Origin: Flavobacterium reichenbachii
Lineage (GTDB): Bacteria; Bacteroidota; Bacteroidia; Flavobacteriales; Flavobacteriaceae
Length of the DNA: 64,000 bases
Assembly (NCBI RefSeq): GCF_002217435.1
Contig: NZ_MUHF01000021.1
Span: 9,303-73,302 of the forward strand
Reading direction: 5' to 3'
Shown here: positions 18,660 to 27,461 of the stretch, one piece after another
Numbering within the stretch: the first letter of the stretch is position 1
Layout of the letters: the number at the start of each line of letters is the position of its first letter
Position numbers and translations under genes: made by a program
The notes under the pieces: model-generated
Seen by the model: only the letters and a program-made list of their open reading frames with translations
Databases searched by the model: none
Told to the model about the DNA's origin: nothing

Positions 18660-19976
18660 ATGAAAACAAAACTGCTTTTATTTGCTGTATTACTACCTTG
18701 TTTTTCTATATTCTCACAAAATTATTATCTCTCGTCTCCAGAAGGATTTGGTGCGAATGCGACCGGTGGCGGAACTGCTGTTCCAGTAACGGTTTCAACT
18801 TACGCTGATTTGACAGCCAAACTAAAATTAACAACACCTCAGGTAATTTTAATATCTGGAACTATTTCCTGTACTTATACTAGTCTGCTGTTGAATGATA
18901 AAACAATTATTGGACTTCCGGGAGCGAAATTGGTTAATCTTGATCAAACTGCATCAGGTTCTGGAATTTTAAATATAAAACCAGGTTCTAATAATGTTAT
19001 TATAAGAAACTTAATCTTTGAAGGTCCAGGCGCATATGATGTCGACGGCCATGATAATCTTACTTCTGAAGCTGTAAATCTATGGGTAGATCACTGCGAA
19101 TTTCAAGATGGTATGGATGGCAACTTTGACAATAAAGGTGCTGCAGATAATGTAACCATTTCATGGTGTAAATTTACCTATTTAAAAGCTCCAAAAGCTG
19201 GAGGCTCGGGAGGAGCAGATGATCATCGCTTTACAGATTTGGTCGGTTCATCAAAAACAGACGCACCTGCAGACGGTCATTATAGTATTACCTTCAAAAA
19301 CTGTTATTGGGCAGAAGGATGTAAAGAACGCATGCCTCGTGCGCGAAATGCTGAACTTCATATTTTAAACTGCTATTATAATACTTCGGTTTCTGGTTCT
19401 CTGGCAATTGGTTTAGGCGGCGGGATCAATAATACTACTTGCTATGTGGAAGGAACCGATTTTGCTAAAATCGGAACTGCTTTTAAAAGTTATATCAGTA
19501 CAGATGGAGGAAATATCGGAATTGCATTTACAGACTGTCTTAATGCACCTGCTAATTCTGGAACCACAGTTACAAAACCTACTTATACTTATACCGTCTC
19601 TCCTACTGCAAATATTGCTGGATACGTAACAAATTCATCTTGTGGTGCCGGGGCAACACTTCAGGTTTCTGCTCAAGGAAAATTATCTACAAGCTGTAAT
19701 AATTTGGGTATTAATGAGAATGAGAGTGATTTGAATCTAAAATATTATCCTTCGATTATAAATCGACTTTTAAATATTGATTTTTCAAGTACTGAGAATG
19801 GTTTGGCGCAGATTAATTTATTTTCATCAAGCGGTGCAAAAGTTTACACGCATTCCAAAAACATTGCTGCAGATGAAAAATTGGAACTAAATGTCGGCAA
19901 TCTTCCCAAAGGCATCTACATCTGCAAAGTACAAGTAGAAAACAAGCTTAAAACGTTTAAAGTCATAAAAAACTAA
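18660..19976 (+). CDS. secreted pectate lyase, family PL1, with T9SS sorting domain
   Basis: A parallel beta-helix pectate lyase cleaving polygalacturonate by beta-elimination outside the cell. It has signal peptide MKTKLLLFAVLLPCFSIFSQ, the calcium-site block LWVDHCEFQDGMDGNFD, the catalytic Arg region KERMPRARNAELHILNCYY, and a C-terminal type IX secretion sorting domain (about 360-438: YYPSIINRLLNIDFS, then NLPKGIYICKVQ and KTFKVIKN). Length is 438. The adjacent LacI-type operator suggests control by a sugar-responsive repressor. It is a single gene, not part of a visible polysaccharide utilisation locus. Confidence 0.92.
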   Translation: MKTKLLLFAVLLPCFSIFSQNYYLSSPEGFGANATGGGTAVPVTVSTYADLTAKLKLTTPQVILISGTISCTYTSLLLNDKTIIGLPGAKLVNLDQTASGSGILNIKPGSNNVIIRNLIFEGPGAYDVDGHDNLTSEAVNLWVDHCEFQDGMDGNFDNKGAADNVTISWCKFTYLKAPKAGGSGGADDHRFTDLVGSSKTDAPADGHYSITFKNCYWAEGCKERMPRARNAELHILNCYYNTSVSGSLAIGLGGGINNTTCYVEGTDFAKIGTAFKSYISTDGGNIGIAFTDCLNAPANSGTTVTKPTYTYTVSPTANIAGYVTNSSCGAGATLQVSAQGKLSTSCNNLGINENESDLNLKYYPSIINRLLNIDFSSTENGLAQINLFSSSGAKVYTHSKNIAADEKLELNVGNLPKGIYICKVQVENKLKTFKVIKN

Positions 19977-19980
19977 TAAA

Positions 19981-20014
19981 AAAACGGTTATTGATTTGTA
20001 TCAATAACCGTTTT
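19981..20014. terminator. bidirectional terminator between pelA and argH
   Basis: A 15-bp perfect inverted repeat with arms beginning AAAACGGTTATTGAT, a 4-base loop, and T runs on both strands' 3' sides, located between convergent genes. Confidence 0.92.
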
Positions 20015-20035
20015 TTATTTAATCTAAAACTAAGA

Positions 20036-21316
20036 TTAAAAAGCTTTTTTCATTTTATCTTTTATAGCATCAAGGCATAAATTATTAATACTGCCTTCAT
20101 GTGTATGTTTTGTTTCTTTTGGAGATTTATATGTTCCTGCTTCCAGCTGTTCAGCAACGGCTTTGTATGCGTCTCTAAACGGCATTCCGGCCACAACCAT
20201 TTCGTTTAAAGTATCTACTGTAAACAGATAATCGTATTTTTTATCTTTTAAAATATTGTCTTTTACTGTAATATCTTTCACTGAAAAAATCGCAATATCT
20301 AAACAAGATTTTAAAGTTTGAATTGCTGGAAACAATCCTTCTTTTAAAAGCTGTAAATCTCTGTGATAACCGCTTGGCAAATTGTTTGTAATTAAAGTGA
20401 TTTCGTAAGGAAGTGCCTGAATCTTATTGCATTTTCCTCTGATTAATTCAAAAACATCAGGATTTTTTTTATGAGGCATAATGCTTGAACCAGTTGTAAG
20501 ATGCGCCGGCAACCCAATAAAATCAAAGTTCTGGCTCATATACAAACAAACGTCCATCGCAAATTTTGATAAAGTCCCAGCAACGCTTGTCATGGCAAAA
20601 GCTACTGTTTTCTCTGCTTTTCCACGGCTCATTTGTGCTGCAACGGCATTGTATTTTAAAGTTTCGAAACCTAATTCCTGAGTGGTAAATGTTCTGTTGA
20701 TCGGAAATGAACTTCCGTAACCAGCAGCAGAACCTAACGGATTCTGGTCAACGATTTTTGAAGCCGCGTTTAACATCGTAACATCATCAATCAAACTTTC
20801 GGCATAAGCAGAAAACCACATTCCGAATGATGATGGCATGGCGATTTGCAAATGTGTATAACCTGGCAATAATACATTTTGATGTTTTTCTGCCGATTCC
20901 ATCAACAAATCAAACAATGTTTTTACTTGTTCTTTTATGGCTTTTAATTCGTCTTTCAAATACAAATGAACGTCAACTAAAACCTGATCGTTACGAGAAC
21001 GTGCGGTGTGGATTTTCTTTCCAGCATCGCCTAGTTTTACCGTTAAAAGATATTCGATTTTAGAGTGTACATCTTCGAAACTGTCCTCGATTTCAAAATT
21101 CCCAACAACGATATCAGCGATGATATCATTTAACGCATCAACCAAAGAAGTCGTTTCTTCTGAAGTTAACAGACCAATCTGCCCCAACATTTTAGCGTGA
21201 GCGATTGAACCTAAAGCATCGTATTTTGCCAGAACTAAATCCAGTTCACGATCGTTTCCTACTGTGAATTGTTCGATTTGTTTGTCTGTTGGTATTCCTT
21301 TTTCCCAAAGTTTCAT
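20036..21316 (-). CDS. argH: argininosuccinate lyase
   Basis: The last step of arginine synthesis: argininosuccinate to arginine plus fumarate. The fumarase-superfamily signature GSSIMPHKKNPD is intact, as are TARSRNDQV and LPGYTHLQIA. Length is 426, slightly short of the usual 455-470, which is normal in Bacteroidota. It is the last gene of the arginine/proline operon, followed by a strong terminator; its start is separated from argE by a 22-bp direct repeat and a Flavo-1-like element. Confidence 0.94.
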   Translation of the reverse strand: MKLWEKGIPTDKQIEQFTVGNDRELDLVLAKYDALGSIAHAKMLGQIGLLTSEETTSLVDALNDIIADIVVGNFEIEDSFEDVHSKIEYLLTVKLGDAGKKIHTARSRNDQVLVDVHLYLKDELKAIKEQVKTLFDLLMESAEKHQNVLLPGYTHLQIAMPSSFGMWFSAYAESLIDDVTMLNAASKIVDQNPLGSAAGYGSSFPINRTFTTQELGFETLKYNAVAAQMSRGKAEKTVAFAMTSVAGTLSKFAMDVCLYMSQNFDFIGLPAHLTTGSSIMPHKKNPDVFELIRGKCNKIQALPYEITLITNNLPSGYHRDLQLLKEGLFPAIQTLKSCLDIAIFSVKDITVKDNILKDKKYDYLFTVDTLNEMVVAGMPFRDAYKAVAEQLEAGTYKSPKETKHTHEGSINNLCLDAIKDKMKKAF

Positions 21317-21327
21317 AACTTAGATTT

Positions 21328-21374
21328 TTAGACTGCTTAGATTATTAGATTGTTAGACTGCTTAGATTATTAGA
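21328..21374. repeat. 22-bp exact direct repeat before argH
   Basis: The unit begins TTAGACTGCTTAGATTATTA and occurs at 21328-21349 and 21353-21374. Further partial units (TTAGATTTTTAGA before, TTCTTAGATTCTAAA after) extend the tract from 21318 to about 21391. Confidence 0.85.
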
Positions 21375-21454
21375 ATTCTTAGATTCTAAATTTCTTTCTT
21401 AGTAGTTTATGTTCTAATTTATACTAATGTTGTCGTTTATACTGTTGGTGTTTC

Positions 21455-21535
21455 TAGCCCCGATAGCAGTGGAAATCCTTTTTCTGGCTTCTTTAGCCAG
21501 AAAAAGATTGTAACGGATAGCGGGAAATAGCTCCT
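21455..21535. ncRNA. Flavo-1-like RNA element, copy 2
   Basis: The plus strand reads TAGCCCCGATAGCAGTGG, AAATCC, a variable hairpin with perfect arms TTTTTCTGGC/GCCAGAAAAA, GATTGTAACGG, then ATAGCGGGAAATAGCTCC. This matches copy 1 and, on the other strand, copy 3. It lies just after the argE stop, inside the arginine operon. The transcribed strand is not certain. Confidence 0.65.
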
Positions 21536-21543
21536 AAAAAATA

Positions 21544-22614
21544 TTATAATTTAAAGAAATCGGTTAGTATTTTGATATACAAATCGACTCCTTCTTCAAT
21601 TTCATTTACAAAAATAAATTCGTCTGCTGAATGTGAACGCAACGTTTCTCCAGGTCCAAGTTTTAAAGACTGACAGCTTAAAACCGATTGATCTGAAAGC
21701 GTCGGAGAACCGTAAGTCGTTCTTCCTAAAGCGATTCCCGCCTGAACCAAACCGTGTGCAACTGGAATAGAAGACGCATTTAAATGCATTGATCTTGGTG
21801 TTACTTCAGCATTTACATTAGCTTTTACAACTTCTAGAATTTCAGTATTAGAATAACGATCTGTTACGCGAATATCGACAACCAAATCACATTCTGAAGG
21901 CACCACATTATGTTGTTTTCCTGCATTAATCTGCGTTACGGTCATTTTTACGGGACCTAAAACGTCTGAGATTTTGTCGAATTTATAGTTTTTAAACCAT
22001 TCCATTACCGGAATTGATTTATATAGTGAATTATCATCGTTTTGATGTGCGGCGTGGCTTGCGGTTCCTTTTACTTTTACATCCAAAACCAATAAACCTT
22101 TTTCAGCTACAGCTAATTGCATTAAAGTTGGCTCGCCAACAATGGCGCAATCTAATTCTGGTAAATGCTTTAAAACACTGTTTAAACCATTTTTTCCACT
22201 GCTTTCTTCTTCGGCAGAAGCCACAATTACAATATTATGTGATAAGTTTTGGTTTTCGTAAAAATGAACAAACGTTGCCAATAACGAAACCAAACATCCG
22301 CCCGCGTCGTTGCTTCCTAAACCAAATAATTTGCCGTCCTTTTCAATCGCTTTAAAAGGATCGTTGGTGTAAGCTTGGTTTGGTCTTACGGTATCGTGAT
22401 GTGAGTTTAGTAAAAGTGTTGGTTTATTTTCGTCGAAATACTTGTTGAAAGCCCACACATTATTGTTTTCTCTTTGAAAAGGAATCTCGTTTTGATTGAA
22501 CCAATTTTCGATTAAAAGTGCCGTTTGATCTTCTTCACTAGAAAATGAAGGGGTTTCGATAAGGCTTTTTAATAAACTAATTGCTTCCTGGGTAAGCGTT
22601 GCAATATTTTTCAT
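21544..22614 (-). CDS. argE: N-acylornithine/N-acylcitrulline deacylase (M20 family)
   Basis: A zinc-dependent M20 peptidase-family deacylase. The metal motif is NSHHDTVRPN, with SNDAGGC and the catalytic EEE in ASAEEESSGKNG. Length is 356. Because the operon carries an N-acylornithine-type carbamoyltransferase (argF'), the likely substrate is N-acylcitrulline (N-acetyl or N-succinyl), not N-acetylornithine. The catalytic and dimerisation domains are both present. Confidence 0.88.
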   Translation of the reverse strand: MKNIATLTQEAISLLKSLIETPSFSSEEDQTALLIENWFNQNEIPFQRENNNVWAFNKYFDENKPTLLLNSHHDTVRPNQAYTNDPFKAIEKDGKLFGLGSNDAGGCLVSLLATFVHFYENQNLSHNIVIVASAEEESSGKNGLNSVLKHLPELDCAIVGEPTLMQLAVAEKGLLVLDVKVKGTASHAAHQNDDNSLYKSIPVMEWFKNYKFDKISDVLGPVKMTVTQINAGKQHNVVPSECDLVVDIRVTDRYSNTEILEVVKANVNAEVTPRSMHLNASSIPVAHGLVQAGIALGRTTYGSPTLSDQSVLSCQSLKLGPGETLRSHSADEFIFVNEIEEGVDLYIKILTDFFKL

Positions 22615-22760
22615 TTCTTTTTAGGTACTGAGGTGCTAAGATTCTGAGGTTCTAAGTTTTTTCAAGCTTTTACTATTGCTATACTAATCTTAGCCAGAAA
22701 TTTTATTTGCGCAAATTTCTTAAATTAATATTTAAAAGCAGTGCGCAATTCTATTTTTTT

Positions 22761-23032
22761 GCCACGAATTACACTAATTTTCACTAATTTTTTTATTTCA
22801 ATTAACCAATTGATTGCAAATCGTAAAAAAAATAATTTAACACATAGAATCATAGATTTTAGTTTTATAAAAGAATGTAAAAAGAAACTAGTTTCTCACA
22901 CACAGCTATGTTTGTTAATAACAAGTGAAACGCCTTTTAATAAGTTTATAAAATCTATATTTCTATGTGTTAAAATTATACCTCACTTGTTTCAATTGAT
23001 TTTAATTCGTGAAAATTCGCGTAATTCGTGGC
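22761..23032. repeat. nested long inverted repeat between argB and argE
   Basis: The 425-bp gap holds no gene. The outer arms are 24 bp each, starting GCCACGAATTACACTAATTT at 22761 and ending TAATTCGTGGC at 23032, with 2 mismatches. Inside them are arms AACACATAGAATCATAGATT (22839) and a matching AAATCTATATTTCTATGTGTT (to 22971), also with 2 mismatches. The whole can fold as a long cruciform or hairpin. The GCCACGAATT phrase recurs as a perfect hairpin at 41686-41727. Confidence 0.8.
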
Positions 23033-23039
23033 TCTATAT

Positions 23040-23816
23040 TTATAATGTAATCGTTGTATGCAAAACATCAGGATTTTGGAGCATTTTATGATGTCCAATT
23101 TTGATTTTTTGAACACCTCTTGATAAACTATTAAAGCAATTATCCAGCTTTGGAATCATTCCGGAATGGATTACTTTTTCTTCTTTTAGTTTATTATATA
23201 ACGCTTCGTTGATTTCTGTTATTACAGATGAATCATCTTCTGAATCCTGCAAAACACCTTGTTTTTCAAAACAATACGTCAGCGTAACATCAAAAACTTT
23301 AGATAATGCAATTGATAATTCGCTTGCAATGGTATCGGCATTTGTGTTTAACAATTGTCCGTTTTTGTCGTGTGTAATCGCACAGAAAACGGGAACAATT
23401 CCAGCTTCTAATAAAGTTGCCAGTAATTTGGTGTTGACTTGCTTTACATCACCTACAAAGCCGTAATCAATTGTTGGGTGGTTTCTTTTTGTTGATTGAA
23501 TTAAATTTCCATCAGCTCCCGAAAAACCAATTGCATTATTATCTTTTGCCTGCAATTGCGCCACGATATGTTTGTTGATTTGTCCTGCGTAAATCATAAC
23601 TACAACATCAAGCATTGGAGCATCTGTAATACGGCGTCCGTCAATCATTTGCGGAACCAAACCAATACTCTGAGCCATTTTTGTAGCCGATTTTCCACCG
23701 CCGTGAACTAAAACTTTATATCCTTCAATTTTAGAAAAATCGGTTAAGAATTGCTCTAATTCTGCTGGATTATCGATGATGTTTCCACCTATTTTTATAA
23801 CGGTAACTTTTTTCAT
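23040..23816 (-). CDS. argB: N-acylglutamate kinase (acetyl- or succinyl-)
   Basis: An amino-acid-kinase family enzyme phosphorylating the N-acylglutamate side chain, the second arginine step. The phosphate loop KIGGNIID and the VHGGGKSATKMAQ block are present, with GFSGADGNL and NTNADTIASELS further on. I start at 23816 (MKKVTVIKIGG); an earlier in-frame Met falls in the repeat tract upstream. Length is 258, typical. If argF' is a succinylornithine enzyme, the natural substrate here is N-succinylglutamate. Confidence 0.9.
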   Translation of the reverse strand: MKKVTVIKIGGNIIDNPAELEQFLTDFSKIEGYKVLVHGGGKSATKMAQSIGLVPQMIDGRRITDAPMLDVVVMIYAGQINKHIVAQLQAKDNNAIGFSGADGNLIQSTKRNHPTIDYGFVGDVKQVNTKLLATLLEAGIVPVFCAITHDKNGQLLNTNADTIASELSIALSKVFDVTLTYCFEKQGVLQDSEDDSSVITEINEALYNKLKEEKVIHSGMIPKLDNCFNSLSRGVQKIKIGHHKMLQNPDVLHTTITL

Positions 23817-23821
23817 GAGGA

Positions 23822-23886
23822 ACAAAGGTTCAGAGGAACAAAGGAACAAAGTTTAAATTCAGTTGGTAAAACCTCTGAACCTTTGG
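23822..23886. repeat. inverted AAAGGTTCAGAGG repeat between argF' and argB
   Basis: Arms ACAAAGGTTCAGAGG (23822-23836) and CCTCTGAACCTTTGG (23872-23886) pair at 14 of 15 positions. AGGAACAAAG units are also tandemly repeated on the left and GAACTTTG/CCTTTG variants on the right. A hairpin would form across the whole gap. Confidence 0.8.
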
Positions 23887-23910
23887 AACTTTGAGCCTTT
23901 GTACCTTAAT

Positions 23911-24858
23911 TTATAACTTCTTCAAAATTTTCTGTAAAACTAATTGTGCTGAATACGTTCTGTTATTCGCTTGCTCGATTACGATTGAATTTTCTCCGTC
24001 TAAAACTTCGTCACTTACAATTACGTTACGACGAACGGGAAGACAATGCATGAATTTTCCGTTGTTGGTTAAAGCCATTTTTTCAGCCGTTACGGTCCAA
24101 TTTGGATCGCTGTTGGTTACTTTTCCGTAATCGTTGAAGTTACTCCAGTTTTTTACGTAAACGAAATCGGCATTTTCAAAAGCTTTATTTTGATCGTATT
24201 CAATTTTGCAGTCTTTTGTAATTTCGGGACTTAACTCGTACCCTTCTGGGTGTGTGATCACAAAATCCATATCTTCCTGCATTTGCATCATTTCTACGAA
24301 TGAATTGGCAACGGCTTGTGGCAAAGCTTTTGGATGCGGCGCCCAAGAAAGCACTACTTTTGGTTTGTGTTTCGTTTTGTGTTCTTCCATCGTAATAGCA
24401 TCTGCCAAAGACTGCATCGGATGACGAACAGCACTTTCCATATTTACGATTGGCACAGTAGCGTACTTCAAAAATCCTGAAATAACAGTTTCAGCATAAT
24501 CTTTTTCTTTGTCAATCAAACCTGCAAAAGCACGAATTGCGATAATATCACAATATTGAGAAACTACTTCTGCAGCTTCTTTAATGTGTTCTGAAGCACC
24601 AGAATTCATTACGGCTCCGTCTTCAAACTCCAAAGTCCAGCCTTCGTTGGTAAAATTCATTACCATAACGTTCATTCCTAAATTTAAAGCTGCTTTTTGT
24701 GTACTCAAACGCGTTCTTAAACTCGGATTGAAAAATAACATTCCTAAAGTTTTGTTTTTCCCTAAACTTTGATTTTTAAGCGGATTTTTTTTGATTTTAA
24801 TCGCGCTTTTTACCCATTTTGATAATGAGTTGATGTCTTTTATTGAAATATAGTTCAT
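23911..24858 (-). CDS. argF': N-acylornithine carbamoyltransferase (likely N-succinylornithine type)
   Basis: Carbamoylates N-acylornithine to N-acylcitrulline. The carbamoyl-phosphate motif is NPSLRTR (44-50), with HPMQSLAD and MHCLPVRR later; these and the overall pattern place it in the acetyl-/succinyl-ornithine branch. In that branch one residue sets specificity (Glu92 in Xanthomonas acetyl type, Pro90 in Bacteroides succinyl type). By my alignment of the following Glu-His (SGASEHIKE), the position is Ser89, which points to succinylornithine. Length is 315. Confidence 0.88.
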   Translation of the reverse strand: MNYISIKDINSLSKWVKSAIKIKKNPLKNQSLGKNKTLGMLFFNPSLRTRLSTQKAALNLGMNVMVMNFTNEGWTLEFEDGAVMNSGASEHIKEAAEVVSQYCDIIAIRAFAGLIDKEKDYAETVISGFLKYATVPIVNMESAVRHPMQSLADAITMEEHKTKHKPKVVLSWAPHPKALPQAVANSFVEMMQMQEDMDFVITHPEGYELSPEITKDCKIEYDQNKAFENADFVYVKNWSNFNDYGKVTNSDPNWTVTAEKMALTNNGKFMHCLPVRRNVIVSDEVLDGENSIVIEQANNRTYSAQLVLQKILKKL

Positions 24859-24888
24859 ATTTTTTTAAATTAATTTAGATAATGTGAT

Positions 24889-24939
24889 AATTAGAAAATT
24901 GGATAATTGTGCATTATCTAATTAACTAATTTTCTAATT
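24889..24939. repeat. inverted AATTAGAAAATT repeat between proB and argF'
   Basis: Perfect 12-bp arms AATTAGAAAATT (24889-24900) and AATTTTCTAATT (24928-24939). The loop side contains CATTATCTA, complementary to TAGATAATG just before the left arm, so alternative foldings exist. Confidence 0.7.
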
Positions 24940-24945
24940 CGCTCA

Positions 24946-25707
24946 TTAGATAATCCTAGTAAAAGGAATCTCGTCTTTTAATGCCTTTAAAATAAAATTA
25001 TCATTTAATCCGTTTACAATCCAAGTTTCGATATTTGCTGCTTTTGCGATTCCGGCTGCTTCAATTTTGGACTGCATTCCTCCTGTACCGTGTGATGATT
25101 TTGAATCGCCGATTTCTTTTTCCAAAGTTTTTAAATCATTTACCAATTTAATCGTTTCCGGAATTTCATTGTGAATAGATTCTTTGGTGTAAATTCCGTT
25201 TGTATTGGTCGCAATTATCAGAATATCTACATTTAAAAGAACGGCAGTTAACGCCGCTAATTTGTCATTATCTCCAAACCGAATTTCATCTGTGGCAACA
25301 GTATCGTTTTCATTGATAATCGGAATGTAATTGTTCTCCACTAAAACGTTTATTGTATTGACAATATTTACTTTTGACTGGTCTTTTTCGAAATCAGAAT
25401 AAGACAATAAACATTGTGATGTCAATAAACCTAAATCGCTGAAATTTTCATGGAAAATCCGCATTAAATGGGGCTGACCGATTGATGCTAAAGCTTGTTT
25501 TAATGCAATTTCTTTTCCTTTGCTTTCCAATTTAACGAATTGTTTTGCCGCCGCGATTGCTCCAGAACTTACAATTACAAATTCGTAATCTTTGTTTAAA
25601 GCTGCAATCTGCATTCCGAGGTCTTCAATCTTTCCCCGCGAAATATGGTTGGTTTCTTTGGTTAAAGTATTACTTCCTATTTTTAATAAAATTCGTTTCT
25701 TACCCAT
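24946..25707 (-). CDS. proB: glutamate 5-kinase, PUA-less
   Basis: The first step of proline synthesis, phosphorylating the glutamate side chain. The amino-acid-kinase motifs are KIGSNTLT, VSSGAIAAA, NENDTVA and HGTGGMQSKIEAA. The protein stops at residue 253 after the kinase domain and has no C-terminal PUA domain, which the approximately 370-residue proteobacterial enzymes carry. A PUA-less form is common in Bacteroidota. It precedes argF' in the operon. Confidence 0.93.
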   Translation of the reverse strand: MGKKRILLKIGSNTLTKETNHISRGKIEDLGMQIAALNKDYEFVIVSSGAIAAAKQFVKLESKGKEIALKQALASIGQPHLMRIFHENFSDLGLLTSQCLLSYSDFEKDQSKVNIVNTINVLVENNYIPIINENDTVATDEIRFGDNDKLAALTAVLLNVDILIIATNTNGIYTKESIHNEIPETIKLVNDLKTLEKEIGDSKSSHGTGGMQSKIEAAGIAKAANIETWIVNGLNDNFILKALKDEIPFTRII

Positions 25708-25905
25708 TTTTTTTAAGGTGCTGTCCTGATTTTCTGAGACTCTAAATTTTTATATTGTAACCGTATTTAACCGCAAAGGGCGCAAGGTTTTTTATTTTGT
25801 TTGTGTTTATAAATGATAAGTTCGCAAAGCTTTATCTACAATTAAATTCTAATAAATAATCTGAAAATCAAAAATCGTTAATCATCAATCTAAAATTCTA
25901 ATTAT
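25706..25905. repeat. repeat-rich gap between proA and proB
   Basis: Contains AAGGTGCTGTCCTGATTTTCTGAGACTCT-like phrases next to proB (compare 22621-22660 and 32470-32505) and AACCGCAAAGGGCGCAAGG (25769-25787) with a related TTCGCAAAGCTT downstream (about 25820). A TCTAATTATCT tract lies near proA. No ORF is present. Confidence 0.55.
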
Positions 25906-25910
25906 CTCAA

Positions 25911-27104
25911 TTACCTAATTTGTCCTTCTCCGTAAACGTACCATTTATTGGTAACCAAATGCTGCAAACCAATTGGGCCTCTTTGATGTAATTTATCTGT
26001 GCTTATCGCTAATTCTCCGCCTAAACCAAATTGTCCGCCGTCTGTAAAACGGGTTGATGCATTTTGATAAACGGCTGCAGTATCTACGGCATCCATAAAT
26101 TTTTGTGCTGCTTTATCATCTCTTGTAATAATTACAGCCGAATGTCCGCCGCAATATTTATTAATTTTTTCGATTGCATTTTCCTCAGAATCAATTGTTC
26201 CGATGATAATTTTATAATCTAAAAATTCCTCATACCAGATATCTTCATTTTGAAGCGTTTTGGTATTTTCGAAATCTTCTAATGATTTATCGACAATAAC
26301 TTCAACTTTTGATTCGTCCAATGTTTCAATTAACATCGCTGTAAAAGCTTCAAAATTCGGTAATTTAGAATCTATTAAAACTTTATCAACTGCATTACAA
26401 GCTGAAATTTTAGATGTTTTAGCGTTTAAAATTACTTTTAAAGCCAAATCAGTATCTGCATTTTTATGAACGTAAACAAAATTATTTCCGCGTCCGCTAA
26501 CAATTACCGGACAAGTGGCATGTGCTTTTACAAATTCAATCAATTTTTCTCCGCCTCTCGGAACAATCAAATCGACTTTTTGAGTTGGTTTTTCTAAAAA
26601 AGTCTGTGTTTCTGAACGATTATAATTCAGATATTCAACCCAGTCTTTCGAAACTTCATTTTCTTCAAGAGCTTTATGCCAAAGACTTACGATTTTCAAA
26701 TTTGACTTTAGAGATTCTTTTCCTCCTTTTAATAAAATCTTATTTCCGGATTTAAAAGCGATTCCTCCCGCTTCGATTGTAACATCGGGACGAGATTCGT
26801 AAATAATTAAAATCGTACCAAAAGCAGCCGTTTTATTTATGACTTTTATTCCATTATCATGAACAAAATGAAAACGCTCAACTCCAACAGGATCTTCTTG
26901 TGAAGCCAATTGGTTTAATGATAAAATCATCTCATCGACTTTTTTATCATCTACTTTTAGACGCTCTTCCATCGCTAAATCTGAGCCGTCGTAATCGGTA
27001 AGATCTTCTTGATTCGTTAAGATTATCTGACGCCGCTCCTGCTCGACCAGCTTTGCCATAGTCCGCAAAACCAAGTTTCGTTTTTCAATTGATAATGGAT
27101 TCAT
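25911..27104 (-). CDS. proA: gamma-glutamyl phosphate reductase
   Basis: NADPH-dependent reduction of glutamyl 5-phosphate to the semialdehyde in proline synthesis. It is an aldehyde-dehydrogenase-fold enzyme with the active-site Cys in SKISACNAVDKVL, the cofactor region YESRPDVTIEAGGIAFKSGN, and GLGGELAISTDKLHQRGP near the C-terminus. Length 397 is slightly short of the usual 415 but complete. It lies upstream of proB, the reverse of the E. coli order. Confidence 0.93.
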   Translation of the reverse strand: MNPLSIEKRNLVLRTMAKLVEQERRQIILTNQEDLTDYDGSDLAMEERLKVDDKKVDEMILSLNQLASQEDPVGVERFHFVHDNGIKVINKTAAFGTILIIYESRPDVTIEAGGIAFKSGNKILLKGGKESLKSNLKIVSLWHKALEENEVSKDWVEYLNYNRSETQTFLEKPTQKVDLIVPRGGEKLIEFVKAHATCPVIVSGRGNNFVYVHKNADTDLALKVILNAKTSKISACNAVDKVLIDSKLPNFEAFTAMLIETLDESKVEVIVDKSLEDFENTKTLQNEDIWYEEFLDYKIIIGTIDSEENAIEKINKYCGGHSAVIITRDDKAAQKFMDAVDTAAVYQNASTRFTDGGQFGLGGELAISTDKLHQRGPIGLQHLVTNKWYVYGEGQIR

Positions 27105-27133
27105 AATTTAGTTGGTTGTTTTTTGGTTGTCTT

Positions 27134-27460
27134 TTAAGATCTAAATTGTGATGCTAAGTATAAATCAGCCAATAGAACTCCGTAATACAGAAAAATATTA
27201 ACTACGATCCATACACTTCGTTTTATATTACTTTCTGAAGAAAAATAAATTCTTGAAATTTGCTTTATTAATAATATAACAGAAGACAATACAACCACAA
27301 AATATATAAAAAAAAGAACTTCGTTTATCAATTCAGTATATTTGAAAATAACAAACATACTCTGAACTTTTGCAATTAAAACAGTCCATAATATTACAAA
27401 CAAATAGGCTGCTGATTGATATTTGAGAAATGAAACTGAAATTAAAAAGCTATTTTTCAT
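27134..27460 (-). CDS. small membrane protein of unknown function
   Basis: A 108-residue protein starting MKNSFLISVSFL with three or four hydrophobic helices (about 14-35, 47-67, 85-105). An in-frame Met 14 codons earlier would overlap the upstream gene by 41 bases; starting at 27460 places it one base after that gene's stop, so I prefer the later start. It is wedged in the arginine/proline operon between argD and proA. I recognise no family. Confidence 0.6.
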   Translation of the reverse strand: MKNSFLISVSFLKYQSAAYLFVILWTVLIAKVQSMFVIFKYTELINEVLFFIYFVVVLSSVILLIKQISRIYFSSESNIKRSVWIVVNIFLYYGVLLADLYLASQFRS

Positions 27461-27461
27461 C

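Noticed and set aside
22761..23032. CRISPR array or insertion sequence in the argB-argE gap
   Set aside because: Repeats are inverted arms, not evenly spaced direct repeats, and there is no transposase ORF or cas gene.
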